Part shown: one piece after another, positions 43,900 through 52,405 of the stretch
Position numbering within the stretch: the first letter of the stretch is position 1
How the letters are laid out: each line of letters starts with the position of its first letter
Source: Nitrospira sp. CR1.2
GTDB lineage: Bacteria; Nitrospirota; Nitrospiria; Nitrospirales; Nitrospiraceae
NCBI GenBank assembly: GCA_014055495.1
Contig: WIAG01000017.1
Span: 1 to 60,102 of the forward strand
DNA length: 60,102 nucleotides
Direction: 5' to 3'
Translations under genes and position numbers: made by a program
Notes under the pieces: generated by a model
Databases searched by the model: none
Told to the model about the DNA's origin: nothing
Seen by the model: only the letters and a program-made list of their open reading frames with translations

Positions 43900-45309
43900 A
43901 TGATTGATCTCACCTCCACAACGTTTGCTGCGGGAACTGTTGCCGGTCTTGGGGTCGGGGCGTTAATTGCCGGCTGGTGGGTGACGGTTCGTGTGCACTC
44001 CCACACTCAGGCCCAATTACTCGAAAGCCGTGAGCGTGCGCAGCGGGCCGATACCGTGGCCGCGACACTCCACGAACGTGTCGAACAGCAAGAGTCCGAA
44101 CTAGGGCAATTGCGTGAAGCATTGACGGAGTCTCAGGCCGGTCGAACGCGTGCGGAAACGCGCATGGAAGCGCTCTCCCGCAGTGTGGAGGATCAGCAGT
44201 CCTTGCTGACGCGGGCGCGTCAGGAGTTGCACGAATCCTTTGAGTCCCTATCGGGACAGGCCTTAAAACAGAATAACGAGGCGTTCCTCAACCTTGCCCG
44301 TACCTCCTTTGAAACCCTGCAGGCCGAAGCCAGAGGCGAGTTATCGCAACGTCATCAAGCCATCGGCGAACTGGTGAAACCGCTGGAGGAGTCGCTCCAA
44401 CGGTATCGCGAACAGCTGCAGCAGGCAGAGCTGGCGCGCCAGCGGGAATATGGCGGGCTGGATCAGCAGTTGAAATTCATGGCCGAATCCCATCAACGCC
44501 TCCAGCACGAAACCAGCAATCTTGTGAAAGCGTTACGCGCGCCGGCCGTACGGGGGCGATGGGGAGAAATGACGCTTCGCCGCGTGGCCGAACTGGCCGG
44601 CATGGTGATGCATTGTGATTTCGCGGAGCAAGATTCGGTCGGAACGGCGGAGGGCCTGCTGCGTCCGGACATGGTCGTGTATCTGCCCGGTGACCGGCAG
44701 ATCGTGGTGGACGCGAAGACCGTGCTGGCGGCCTACCTGGATGCTTATGAGGCGCAAAATGACCAGCAGCGGCAGGCGCACTTGCGTCGTCACGCCGATC
44801 AGGTGCGCGCCAGAATGGACGCACTCAGTGTGAAGGCCTACTGGGCGCAATATAGGCAGGCGCCGGAATTTGTCGTCTTGTTTCTCCCCGGGGAGCAGTT
44901 TCTCGGCGCCGCGTTGGAACAGGACCCCAGCTTGATCGAGGATGGGTTTGCCAGGGGCGTGGTGCTGGCCACACCGGCGACGCTGATGGCGCTGTTGCGT
45001 GCTGTTGCCTACGGGTGGAAACAGGAGCAGCTGACCGAACATGCGGAACAGGCGGGGCGACTGGGGAAGGATCTCTATGAACGGGTGGCCGTGCTGACGG
45101 ACCACCTCAACGACATCGGCCTGGCACTCCGGAATAGTGTCGGGGCTTACAATAAGGCGGTCGGATCGCTGGAATCCCGGGTGTTGCCCGCGGCTAGAAA
45201 ATTCAAAGAGCTCGGGATATCATCTGAGAAGGACATCGCGTTGCTGGAAGCCGCCGAGGTTGAGCCGAGGCGCGTGCTGCCCTGCGTGGGTGAGGATGTG
45301 AGGACGTGA
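43900..45309 (+). CDS. rmuC: DNA recombination protein RmuC
   Basis: A 469-residue RmuC-family protein, thought to limit DNA inversions and processed-end recombination. An N-terminal membrane helix (TVAGLGVGALIAGWWVTV), a long coiled coil (about 40-200) and a PD-(D/E)xK-like domain with RGRWGEMTLRRVAELAGM, LRPDMVVYLPGDRQIVVDAK and VLATPATLMALLRAVAYGW are visible. ATG 43900 is preferred over the upstream frame because GGGGAAG lies just before it. The stop is 2 bp before the MazG-like ATG. Confidence 0.9.
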   Translation: MIDLTSTTFAAGTVAGLGVGALIAGWWVTVRVHSHTQAQLLESRERAQRADTVAATLHERVEQQESELGQLREALTESQAGRTRAETRMEALSRSVEDQQSLLTRARQELHESFESLSGQALKQNNEAFLNLARTSFETLQAEARGELSQRHQAIGELVKPLEESLQRYREQLQQAELARQREYGGLDQQLKFMAESHQRLQHETSNLVKALRAPAVRGRWGEMTLRRVAELAGMVMHCDFAEQDSVGTAEGLLRPDMVVYLPGDRQIVVDAKTVLAAYLDAYEAQNDQQRQAHLRRHADQVRARMDALSVKAYWAQYRQAPEFVVLFLPGEQFLGAALEQDPSLIEDGFARGVVLATPATLMALLRAVAYGWKQEQLTEHAEQAGRLGKDLYERVAVLTDHLNDIGLALRNSVGAYNKAVGSLESRVLPAARKFKELGISSEKDIALLEAAEVEPRRVLPCVGEDVRT

Positions 45310-45311
45310 GA

Positions 45312-45740
45312 ATGATAGACCCCCAGGCGATGGTGGCCGAGTTCCACCGCAAGTTCGACATTCCGGTCGGAGACCGGCCGTTGATCCCGGACGAGGCGGT
45401 CACGCAGTTGCGCGTGCGACTCATTCAAGAGGAATTTGACGAGTTGCAGGAGGCCATGTTTGCGAAGAATCTTCCGGCGGTGGCAAAGGAATTGGCCGAC
45501 CTCTTGTATGTGGTGTATGGCACAGCCGTATCTTATGGTGTGGATATGGATCCAGTTTTTCGCGAAGTCCATCGATCGAACTTGAGCAAAGTCGGCGGCT
45601 ACAAACGGGAGGACGGGAAGTGGGTGAAGCCCACGACCTATTCGCCCGCGGACGTGGGACCGTTGCTGGCCAGCCAGTCATCCGAGAACGCCGCTCCGAG
45701 GTCGCGCGCGCCGGTGGTCGGACAGGAGTCCGAAGCCTAG
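45312..45740 (+). CDS. MazG-like nucleotide pyrophosphohydrolase domain protein
   Basis: A 142-residue all-alpha NTP pyrophosphatase-like protein. LIQEEFDELQEAM and ELADLLYVVYGTAVSYGVDM match the ExxE...ExxD metal-binding pattern of the MazG/PRA-PH superfamily; VHRSNLSKVGGYKREDGK is a common tail in phosphoribosyl-ATP pyrophosphohydrolase-like homologues. Housecleaning of abnormal nucleotides is the likely role. ATG 45312 is favoured by GAGG 9 nt upstream. Confidence 0.82.
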   Translation: MIDPQAMVAEFHRKFDIPVGDRPLIPDEAVTQLRVRLIQEEFDELQEAMFAKNLPAVAKELADLLYVVYGTAVSYGVDMDPVFREVHRSNLSKVGGYKREDGKWVKPTTYSPADVGPLLASQSSENAAPRSRAPVVGQESEA

Positions 45741-45741
45741 T

Positions 45742-46257
45742 ATGAAAGAACTGCATTGCCCGGCTTGCGGCACACCCTGCGTCAGAGTGATTTCCGGGAC
45801 GAGTCTCATCGAGAAGACACTGAACCGGTTGTCCATCTTTCATGTGCGGTGCCAGCTCTGCACGGCTCGTTTTCAGGCGCGCAGGCCGGGGAATCGAGTG
45901 ACGTCACAAGCCTTTGACCGGCGTGAATACAGGCGTCTGCCGGCGAACTTCGCGGCCACGCTGATACTGGATCAGCCGGCGGCCGGTGGTTTGGTCACCG
46001 ATATTTCGATGGGAGGCTGTGCCTTGCAGGCAACGACGACGCTGACACGAGGGACGTTTGTGAAGTTCGTCTTGCACGGCCCGTCTGGCCAAGGGGATAT
46101 CAACGTCGATTCTGCGATGATTTGCTCCGTCCAGCCTCAATCGGTCGGCGTGAAGTTTTTGGAATTCGACCCGGAGGACAAACAACGCATGGGTCAATTG
46201 ATTCTGGAACTGCTCGCCGACCAACAAGCCCCTCCTCGCATCAGCTCGCGAAGCTGA
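45742..46257 (+). CDS. Zinc-ribbon plus PilZ domain protein
   Basis: A 171-residue protein. The N-terminal ~45 residues carry two Cys pairs (CPACGTPC, RCQLC), a zinc ribbon. A PilZ barrel follows (about 58-155): DRREYRRLPANFAATL has the RxxxR motif and VTDISMGGCALQ keeps the DxSxxG loop intact, so cyclic di-GMP binding is more likely here than in the two PilZ proteins near 15 kb. VGVKFLEFDPED ends the barrel. The start is 1 bp after the MazG-like stop. Confidence 0.85.
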   Translation: MKELHCPACGTPCVRVISGTSLIEKTLNRLSIFHVRCQLCTARFQARRPGNRVTSQAFDRREYRRLPANFAATLILDQPAAGGLVTDISMGGCALQATTTLTRGTFVKFVLHGPSGQGDINVDSAMICSVQPQSVGVKFLEFDPEDKQRMGQLILELLADQQAPPRISSRS

Positions 46258-46326
46258 CTAGTGCCGCGCCAATGCTCCGGAAGGGTCTTCGTCTCTGTGC
46301 TGCGGACGGTCCGCTGCTGCTCGCCG

Positions 46327-47184
46327 TCAGGAGCGATGGCGGGAGGTGACCAGAAGATTATCGAGGAGCCGTACCGTACCGATACGTATCACCCCGAGAA
46401 GGACAACCTGACGTTCCATGGTTGGTAGGGGCTCGAGGGTGGTGGGATGGCAGACTGCAAGGTATTCCACACTGGCCAAAGGTTCCCGTGCGACGGTGCG
46501 GGCCATCAGCCGTTCGACGGCCGCTCCTCGTCGTTCCCCGGCTCGAATGGCAGCGGCCCCGGCCTGCAGGGCGCGGTAGAGAACCGGCGCGGCTTGCCGC
46601 TGTTGCGCGTCGAGATACACGTTGCGTGAGCTGAGCGCCAGTCCATCCGCTTCGCGTACGGTGGGATGAACGACGATGCGACCGGGAAGGTTCAGGTCCG
46701 CGACGAGTTGCCGGACCACCACCGCCTGCTGATAGTCCTTCTGTCCGAACCATGCCATGTCAGGTTGCACCAAGGACAGCAACTTCGTGACGACAGTGGC
46801 GACCCCTTCAAAGTGGTGCGGGCGCGCTTCACCCTCCCAGCGCCGCGCGAGCGCGGGAACAGTCACCGTGGTGTGTGCGCCCTCCGGATACATGGTCCTG
46901 ACCGTGGGTGCGAAGACCACATCCACCCCCTCTCTGCGGCAGAGTGCCTGGTCTTGCCGTAGTTGGCGGGGATATTTCGAAAGATCTTCCGTCGGGGCGA
47001 ACTGCGTGGGATTGACAAAAATGCTCACGGCGACCGCATCGCAGGCCAATCGTGCCGCACGAATTAAGCTGCGATGCCCTGCGTGCAAGGCTCCCATGGT
47101 CGGGACGAATCCGATGGTGACCCCTTCCCGACGCAGAGAGCGGCTCCAGGCGGTGAGGGCCTTGGTACTGCGGATGGTGTTCAT
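46327..47184 (-). CDS. panC: Pantothenate synthetase
   Basis: A 285-residue ligase joining pantoate and beta-alanine in coenzyme A synthesis. PTMGALHAGHRSLI (HxGH ATP motif), FVNPTQF, FEGVATVVTKL, FGQKDYQQ and LSSRNVYL (KMSKS-like) are all present. Its ATG overlaps the folK stop by 4 bp. It is the last gene of the dapL-folK-panC operon. Confidence 0.95.
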   Translation of the reverse strand: MNTIRSTKALTAWSRSLRREGVTIGFVPTMGALHAGHRSLIRAARLACDAVAVSIFVNPTQFAPTEDLSKYPRQLRQDQALCRREGVDVVFAPTVRTMYPEGAHTTVTVPALARRWEGEARPHHFEGVATVVTKLLSLVQPDMAWFGQKDYQQAVVVRQLVADLNLPGRIVVHPTVREADGLALSSRNVYLDAQQRQAAPVLYRALQAGAAAIRAGERRGAAVERLMARTVAREPLASVEYLAVCHPTTLEPLPTMERQVVLLGVIRIGTVRLLDNLLVTSRHRS

Positions 47185-47744
47185 CTCTGCGGCCGGTTTG
47201 TCGGCGGTGCGTTGCAGGTCGGCCGCGAACCGTACCGGGAGTGCGGCTGGGGAGAGAGTCGTCGCACGACGGACGGATCTCTGAGTTGTGACAACAGCTC
47301 ACGAACGCTCTGGCGCAGCAGGGGATGCCCTCTCTCGGGATCGATCTCCACCAGTGGGGTGAGGACGAATCGACGGAGGTGCAGTCGAGGGTGAGGAATG
47401 GTCAAGGTTGAGTCGGCCACAATCAGATCGTCATACAGGAGCAAATCGAGATCGAGGGTCCGCGGTCCCTTTCGATCCTCCGGATCGCGCCCAAGTGTTC
47501 GTTCGATCTCACGGCAGATTTCCAGCAGGCTTGCGGGTGTAATGTCGGTCTGAATCTGCACCACGCCGTTCAGGAACCACTCCGGCCCTGGGGCTGCGCC
47601 GTCGTCGACCGGTTCGGTCTCATAGAGCGACGAGACGGCGTCGAGCCGTGAATGCGGCAGAAGCCCGAGCAGGGTCACCGCCCGGTCGCAGAAGTCCAGC
47701 CGGTTGCCCAGATTGGAGCCGAATCCGATGAACGCGGTGGCCAT
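47181..47744 (-). CDS. folK: 2-amino-4-hydroxy-6-hydroxymethyldihydropteridine pyrophosphokinase
   Basis: A 187-residue HPPK of folate synthesis. FIGFGSNLGNR, LYETEPV, WFLNGVVQIQT and GPRTLDLDLLLYDD (metal-binding Asp) are diagnostic, as is TIPHPRLHLRRFVL. ATG 47744 starts the conserved region; the frame is open to 47834. The C-terminal ~30 residues are a variable Arg/Pro-rich tail. dapL ends 29 bp upstream. Confidence 0.94.
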   Translation of the reverse strand: MATAFIGFGSNLGNRLDFCDRAVTLLGLLPHSRLDAVSSLYETEPVDDGAAPGPEWFLNGVVQIQTDITPASLLEICREIERTLGRDPEDRKGPRTLDLDLLLYDDLIVADSTLTIPHPRLHLRRFVLTPLVEIDPERGHPLLRQSVRELLSQLRDPSVVRRLSPQPHSRYGSRPTCNAPPTNRPQR

Positions 47745-47773
47745 GGGGATCCGTTCGTCGTGACGCCGGTGCG

Positions 47774-48949
47774 CTAGAATCCGGCTTTCTTGATGCGTTC
47801 TACCGCTTCGGCCAATCGTTCTTTCGTTGTGCACACGGTCATGCGAATGTAGCCTTCGCCGGGTGCACCGAAGCCGTTGCCTGGCGTCGTCACTATCCCG
47901 GCTTTTTCGAGAAGATGGGCGGTGAAGGACGCGGAGGTGTAGCCCTTCGGCACCGTCACCCAGATGTAAAACGCGGCGGGAGGCGGGTCCACTTCAAGTC
48001 CGAGTTTCTTCAAGCCGGGCACCAATGTGTCGCGGCGTTCCTGATAGATCTTGCGCAATCCGTCGGTGACCGAGTCATCCAACCCCAGGGCCGTGATGCC
48101 GGCGGCTTGAATCGCCTCGAAGACGCCGGAGTCCAACTGACTCTTGACCCGTCCGAGTCCTGCCAAGACATCCTTATTGCCCACCGCAAATCCAAGGCGC
48201 CAGCCGGTCATGTTGTAGGTTTTGGAGAGGGAATGGAATTCGACACCGACGTCTTTCGCCCCGTCCACCTCGAGGAAACTGGCAGGCCGCTTCCCGTCAT
48301 AGAAAATTTCCGAGTAAGCCGCGTCATGGCAGACGATGATCTGGTGTTCTTGGGCAAATTCCACCACACGCTTGAAGTAGTCTGTGCTCATAATCACGGA
48401 GGTGGGATTGTTGGGTGAGTTCAACCACATCAACTTGGCCTTCTTCGCCACGTCTTTGGGGATGGCATTGAGGTCAGGGAGGAATCCATTCGCTTTGGTG
48501 AGCGGCATGATGTGGGAGACGCCACCGCAAAAACTGGTGCCGACCGGGTAGACCGGGTATCCGGGACTGGGAACGAGCACAATGTCGCCCGGATCGACGA
48601 AGGCGAGGTGGACATGTCCGATACCCTCTTTCGATCCGATCAGAGTGAGCACCTCATTGGCCGGATCGAGGGTGACGTTGAAGCGTCGTCGATACCAGTC
48701 GGCGACGGCCTTGCGAAATGAGAGCATGCCCTCGTAGGAGGGATATTGATGGTGTTTCGGATTCTTTGCCGCCAGAGCCAAACTCTCGATGATCGGAGTC
48801 GGTGTCGGAAGGTCCGGGTCTCCGATCCCGAGGTTGATGATATCGACCCCGCGCGCGAGTGCCTCTTGTTTCATTTTGTCGATCGCGGCGAACAGATAGG
48901 GAGGCAAAGTCTTGATGCGGGTGGCGACTTCAATCGGAAAACCGGCCAT
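47774..48949 (-). CDS. dapL: LL-diaminopimelate aminotransferase
   Basis: A 391-residue class I/II PLP aminotransferase. The N-terminal block RIKTLPPYLFAAIDKMKQEA, with INLGIGDPDLPTP, is typical of DapL; NSPNNPTS, YSEIFYDG and the PLP Lys in SLSKTYNMTGWRLGFAVGN follow. DapL converts tetrahydrodipicolinate directly to LL-DAP, bypassing acylated intermediates, which complements dapA/dapB/lysA in this window. Glutamate-pyruvate or other aminotransferase activity is a weaker alternative. It is first in an operon with folK and panC. Confidence 0.88.
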   Translation of the reverse strand: MAGFPIEVATRIKTLPPYLFAAIDKMKQEALARGVDIINLGIGDPDLPTPTPIIESLALAAKNPKHHQYPSYEGMLSFRKAVADWYRRRFNVTLDPANEVLTLIGSKEGIGHVHLAFVDPGDIVLVPSPGYPVYPVGTSFCGGVSHIMPLTKANGFLPDLNAIPKDVAKKAKLMWLNSPNNPTSVIMSTDYFKRVVEFAQEHQIIVCHDAAYSEIFYDGKRPASFLEVDGAKDVGVEFHSLSKTYNMTGWRLGFAVGNKDVLAGLGRVKSQLDSGVFEAIQAAGITALGLDDSVTDGLRKIYQERRDTLVPGLKKLGLEVDPPPAAFYIWVTVPKGYTSASFTAHLLEKAGIVTTPGNGFGAPGEGYIRMTVCTTKERLAEAVERIKKAGF

Positions 48950-49205
48950 GCGGGAGCACTCCTTTGTTGGCCTGAGCAACGACGCTCAGCGGTATACGAT
49001 GGATGAACGGCTGGAGGCCGTCTCGTGGCAATCGGTCACGCGCTAGGGTACCGCAGGATCGCTCCGGCAATCAACGGAGTGACTGTCGAAAACTACCGTG
49101 ACGCACCATGTCTGAGCCATGTGTGAAACGAGCAGGGGAGGGATGCGAGGCCCCCTGTGATCGTGTAGCCCGGTTACTTGAAAGGTTAGACAAATTCAGG
49201 TTGCT

Positions 49206-50390
49206 ATGGTCTTATACACAGGCATGGATGTGACTAGCTTGTGGCCCGCGGTTGGAGTGGTACTACTGGCACTCGGAACCGCGATGCTCCTCCCATCAGT
49301 CAGGCCCCGCCAAGCCCCCCCAGCCACTCGTTATTCGTCCCTCGATGGGCTTCGAGGGTATCTGGCGCTGGCGGTGTTTCTGAGTCATTCCTCCATCTGG
49401 TACTTCTATCTGCGTTCCGGCGTCTGGGATGTTCCTCCTTCCACTGTCTACACCCAGTTGGGGCAAAGCAGCGTCACCCTGTTTTTTATGATCACGGGGT
49501 TTCTATTTTGGTCGAAACTCCTGAACGGACGACTGGAGCCGATCGACTGGACGCGACTATATCTGTCCCGGTTGCTTCGTTTGGGCCCCCTCTATCTGCT
49601 GGCGGCGGCCTGCGTGATCCTCGTAGCATTCTGCCGCGCCGGATTTGAGCTGAAGGAGCCGTCGACGGTGGTGGCCGGGCAGGTGGCGACCTGGCTGATG
49701 TTTACGATTCCCGGCGTGTCACCTGTGAATGGATTTGCCGAAACGGTGCCCCTGGCAGGAGCAGTGTGGACTCTGCCCTATGAATGGTTGTTCTATGCCT
49801 GTCTCCCTATCGGCGCACTCTGCCTGCGGGCGTCGATCCCGCTGCCCTGGTTGGCGTTCAGTGCAGGGGCAGTGACGGCCCTCAACATGGGGATGCCGGA
49901 GGTGCGGATGCCGATGCTGTCTGCCTTTGCGGCAGGAATCACTGCGGCAAGCCTGGCGCGCATCGCGGCCGTCCGTGCCATGCTTGCGCGCGGTGTGTGG
50001 GGGGGCATCGCGATCGCCTGCTTCGCGACGACCCTGTGTCTCCTGCCGACGGCCTACATGCTGTCAGCCGTTCTGCTCTTGGCCATCGCCTTTCTGATTA
50101 TTGCCTGCGGCAATTCTCTCTATGGCATTCTCGAATGGCCGGCGTCTGTCTCCTTGGGTGAAATGGCGTACAGTCTGTACTTGCTGCATGGCCTGGTCTT
50201 GTTTGTCGCCTATCGGCTGGTGTTTGCCGAAGGCGCCGGCAGGTTCTCCCCGATCGAACATTGGGCCATCGTCCTCGGCCTGGTTCCTGTCCTGGTCCTC
50301 CTCTGTTTTGCGACGTTCCGCCTGATCGAAAAGCCGGCGATGGATGCGGTGCCACGCTGGCATGCGTGGCTGACGGCCCGATTCTCCTGA
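49206..50390 (+). CDS. Membrane acyltransferase (acyltransferase-3 family)
   Basis: A 394-residue integral membrane protein with about ten hydrophobic helices. SSLDGLRGYLALAVFLSHS carries the family His in the second helix, and SRLLRLGPLYLLA, LPYEWLFYACLPIG and GEMAYSLYLLHGLVLF are typical of OafA-like acyltransferases that modify surface polysaccharides or exported sugars. ATG 49206 or 49224 may be the start. It precedes the Wzm/Wzt genes by ~1.2 kb but is not in the same operon. Confidence 0.85.
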   Translation: MVLYTGMDVTSLWPAVGVVLLALGTAMLLPSVRPRQAPPATRYSSLDGLRGYLALAVFLSHSSIWYFYLRSGVWDVPPSTVYTQLGQSSVTLFFMITGFLFWSKLLNGRLEPIDWTRLYLSRLLRLGPLYLLAAACVILVAFCRAGFELKEPSTVVAGQVATWLMFTIPGVSPVNGFAETVPLAGAVWTLPYEWLFYACLPIGALCLRASIPLPWLAFSAGAVTALNMGMPEVRMPMLSAFAAGITAASLARIAAVRAMLARGVWGGIAIACFATTLCLLPTAYMLSAVLLLAIAFLIIACGNSLYGILEWPASVSLGEMAYSLYLLHGLVLFVAYRLVFAEGAGRFSPIEHWAIVLGLVPVLVLLCFATFRLIEKPAMDAVPRWHAWLTARFS

Positions 50391-50639
50391 GCGTGGTTCC
50401 AGCAACATTTGGGTTCGCCTTCCCCTGGTAACGGCCGTTCTCTTTGGGTCGCCTCGCCCCTCACGTGCCGAGGGATAGTACGGTCCCTCTTTGAGAGGAG
50501 ACGGGAGCGTGTGAAGCGTGGGGCATGCCGAATGATTTAGGGTTGATTTGAGCTTTACGAGCGGTCAATATGATCCTATGCCGTTCCGGTTTGACGAAGA
50601 ACGAGTAAATCGGCACAACCTGAATCGCGAAACCTTGGT

Positions 50640-51164
50640 ATGCTGAAACAGACATTGTGCTTCATGACTCTGCTCCTCCTCGCGCTGTCGAGCGCCTGTG
50701 TGTCCGTGCAGGTGGATCCTCTGACGAGGACGGCTTTCGAACCGAGGGGAGGAGGCGACGCGGTGGCGACGTTGCAACGTGAGCCCAATCACGGCCATAT
50801 CCAAATCGCTCGCATTGTTGCGACCAGCGAGTATGCCAGCGAGGACACGTTACGCGATCGAATACTGGCGCAGGCCAAGGAGCTGGGTGCCGACGCTGTC
50901 GTGCTTGGAGAGGCGGATGTTCGGCGGCTCTCTGATCGGGGACCTGTCTTTCAATCCACCATGGGTACTGCTGTTCCTGGCGGGACCTCCGGCAATTCCT
51001 ACCGCAGTGGGTACTGGAATCCGTTCCGAATGGACGCGTGGAGCTTTACTCAGGGCGCCGGCGGCGGGCAGGGGTGGATGTTACATATGTCCGGTTTGGC
51101 TATTCGGTACGTCTCACAAGAAGAGTTGAAAGCGCTCCAAGCCCCTCCTCCCTCCGTGCGTTAG
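50640..51164 (+). CDS. Hypothetical lipoprotein
   Basis: A 174-residue lipoprotein with signal peptide and lipobox SSAC (Cys20). The central IARIVATSEYASEDTLRDRI and LGADAVVLGEADVRRL suggest a small alpha/beta module of the kind seen in several periplasmic proteins; the Gly/Ser-rich stretch (about 112-147) is low complexity. No family is assigned. No clear Shine-Dalgarno is seen. Confidence 0.65.
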   Translation: MLKQTLCFMTLLLLALSSACVSVQVDPLTRTAFEPRGGGDAVATLQREPNHGHIQIARIVATSEYASEDTLRDRILAQAKELGADAVVLGEADVRRLSDRGPVFQSTMGTAVPGGTSGNSYRSGYWNPFRMDAWSFTQGAGGGQGWMLHMSGLAIRYVSQEELKALQAPPPSVR

Positions 51165-51547
51165 CGGCTCTCCATCCGCTTCGACTCGGAGTATGTCAGA
51201 CTATTGAGTTCTTTGTAGGCCGCCCATCGGGAGCCTCACACCTTCCCCGGTGCGTGCAGCGGGCGCATGCTCTTGAGCCAAGTCTCCGCCTGTGTATTCG
51301 GCGCATGCCGGTCACTGTGTGCTGCGACGACCGACAGGGAGGCCACGGGAGGTTCTGCGAAGAAGCGCCTGCACGAAAGATGATGCTCCTTGACCGCATG
51401 TCAGAAGTTTGACATAACAATATCGATTCTGTTCGAGTTAGAAATAACGACGCGAACCCCGTTCTCCCTAGTCTGATACCTGCGGAGGTCGTTGTTGTTC
51501 TCAGCTGGGCCAGGTCGTTTGAAACCGGCCGGAATGAAGACACTGTC
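51165..51547. other. Gene-free region upstream of wzm
   Basis: No coding region is supported in these 383 bp. TTGACATAACAATATCG at 51409-51425 contains a perfect -35 hexamer but no good -10 at the proper distance. The region is long enough for a leader RNA or regulatory sites, none of which I can identify. Confidence 0.4.
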
Positions 51548-52405
51548 ATGTCTGTCGTGAGGATCGATCAAGGGCATTCGGCGGCGTTGCCGCATGTGCG
51601 TATCCAGCCGGCCAAGGGCCTCTTTGATCTGGATTTCGCAGGTCTGTGGAATTATCGCGAACTCGTCCACATCCTTGTGTGGCGTGACGTGACCGTACGC
51701 TACAAGCAGACGGTCTTGGGGGTGGCCTGGGCCATGTTCCAGCCCGTGGCGACCATGCTGATTTTTACCGCTGTCTTCAGCATGATGGGCAAGATACCCT
51801 CGGACGGGTTTCCCTATCCCGTGTTTCTCTATGCCGGCTTGTTGCCCTGGTTTTATATCTCTCAGGCCTTGAGTCGGGGGGGGACCAGTTTGGTGGGGGA
51901 AGCGCCGCTCATCAGCAAAGTCTATTTCCCCCGACTGATTCTGCCGCTCTCGGCAACGATCGCACCCCTCATCGATCTGCTGCTGGCCTTCGTGGCGTTC
52001 CTCGGGTTGATGGCTTGGTTTGACGTGGTGCCGACCTGGCGTATCTTGTTGCTTCCGCTGTTCGCCGGTCTGGGTGCGACCATGGCCTTTGCGGCCGGAT
52101 TGTGGGTCTCAGCGCTCTATGTCCGGTATCGCGATGTCGGGCATATCCTTCCGATGTTCATTCAGCTGTGGATGTTTGTGTCTCCCATTCTCTATCCCGT
52201 GAGCAAAGTTCCTGAATCCTGGCGTGCGGTCTATGCGCTGAATCCGGTCGTCAGCGTGGTTGAAGGATTTCGATGGGCGCTGATTCCCGGGTTCCAGGTG
52301 GACTTCTCCATGTTCCTTCCGAGTTTGATCATTGTTGCGGTCACTCTTGCGGGCGGGCTGATCTATTTCCGTTCGATGGAACGCACCTTTGCGGATGTGA
52401 TTTAA
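51548..52405 (+). CDS. wzm: ABC polysaccharide/lipopolysaccharide export permease
   Basis: A 285-residue ABC-2 type permease of the Wzm/TagG group. NYRELVHILVWRDVTVRYKQTVLGV is the usual N-terminal amphipathic region, followed by six hydrophobic helices between about residues 60 and 280 and the family motif SKVYFPRLILPLSA. It should form the membrane channel with the ATPase encoded immediately downstream; the start codon of that gene directly follows this stop. No glycosyltransferase genes are adjacent. Confidence 0.9.
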   Translation: MSVVRIDQGHSAALPHVRIQPAKGLFDLDFAGLWNYRELVHILVWRDVTVRYKQTVLGVAWAMFQPVATMLIFTAVFSMMGKIPSDGFPYPVFLYAGLLPWFYISQALSRGGTSLVGEAPLISKVYFPRLILPLSATIAPLIDLLLAFVAFLGLMAWFDVVPTWRILLLPLFAGLGATMAFAAGLWVSALYVRYRDVGHILPMFIQLWMFVSPILYPVSKVPESWRAVYALNPVVSVVEGFRWALIPGFQVDFSMFLPSLIIVAVTLAGGLIYFRSMERTFADVI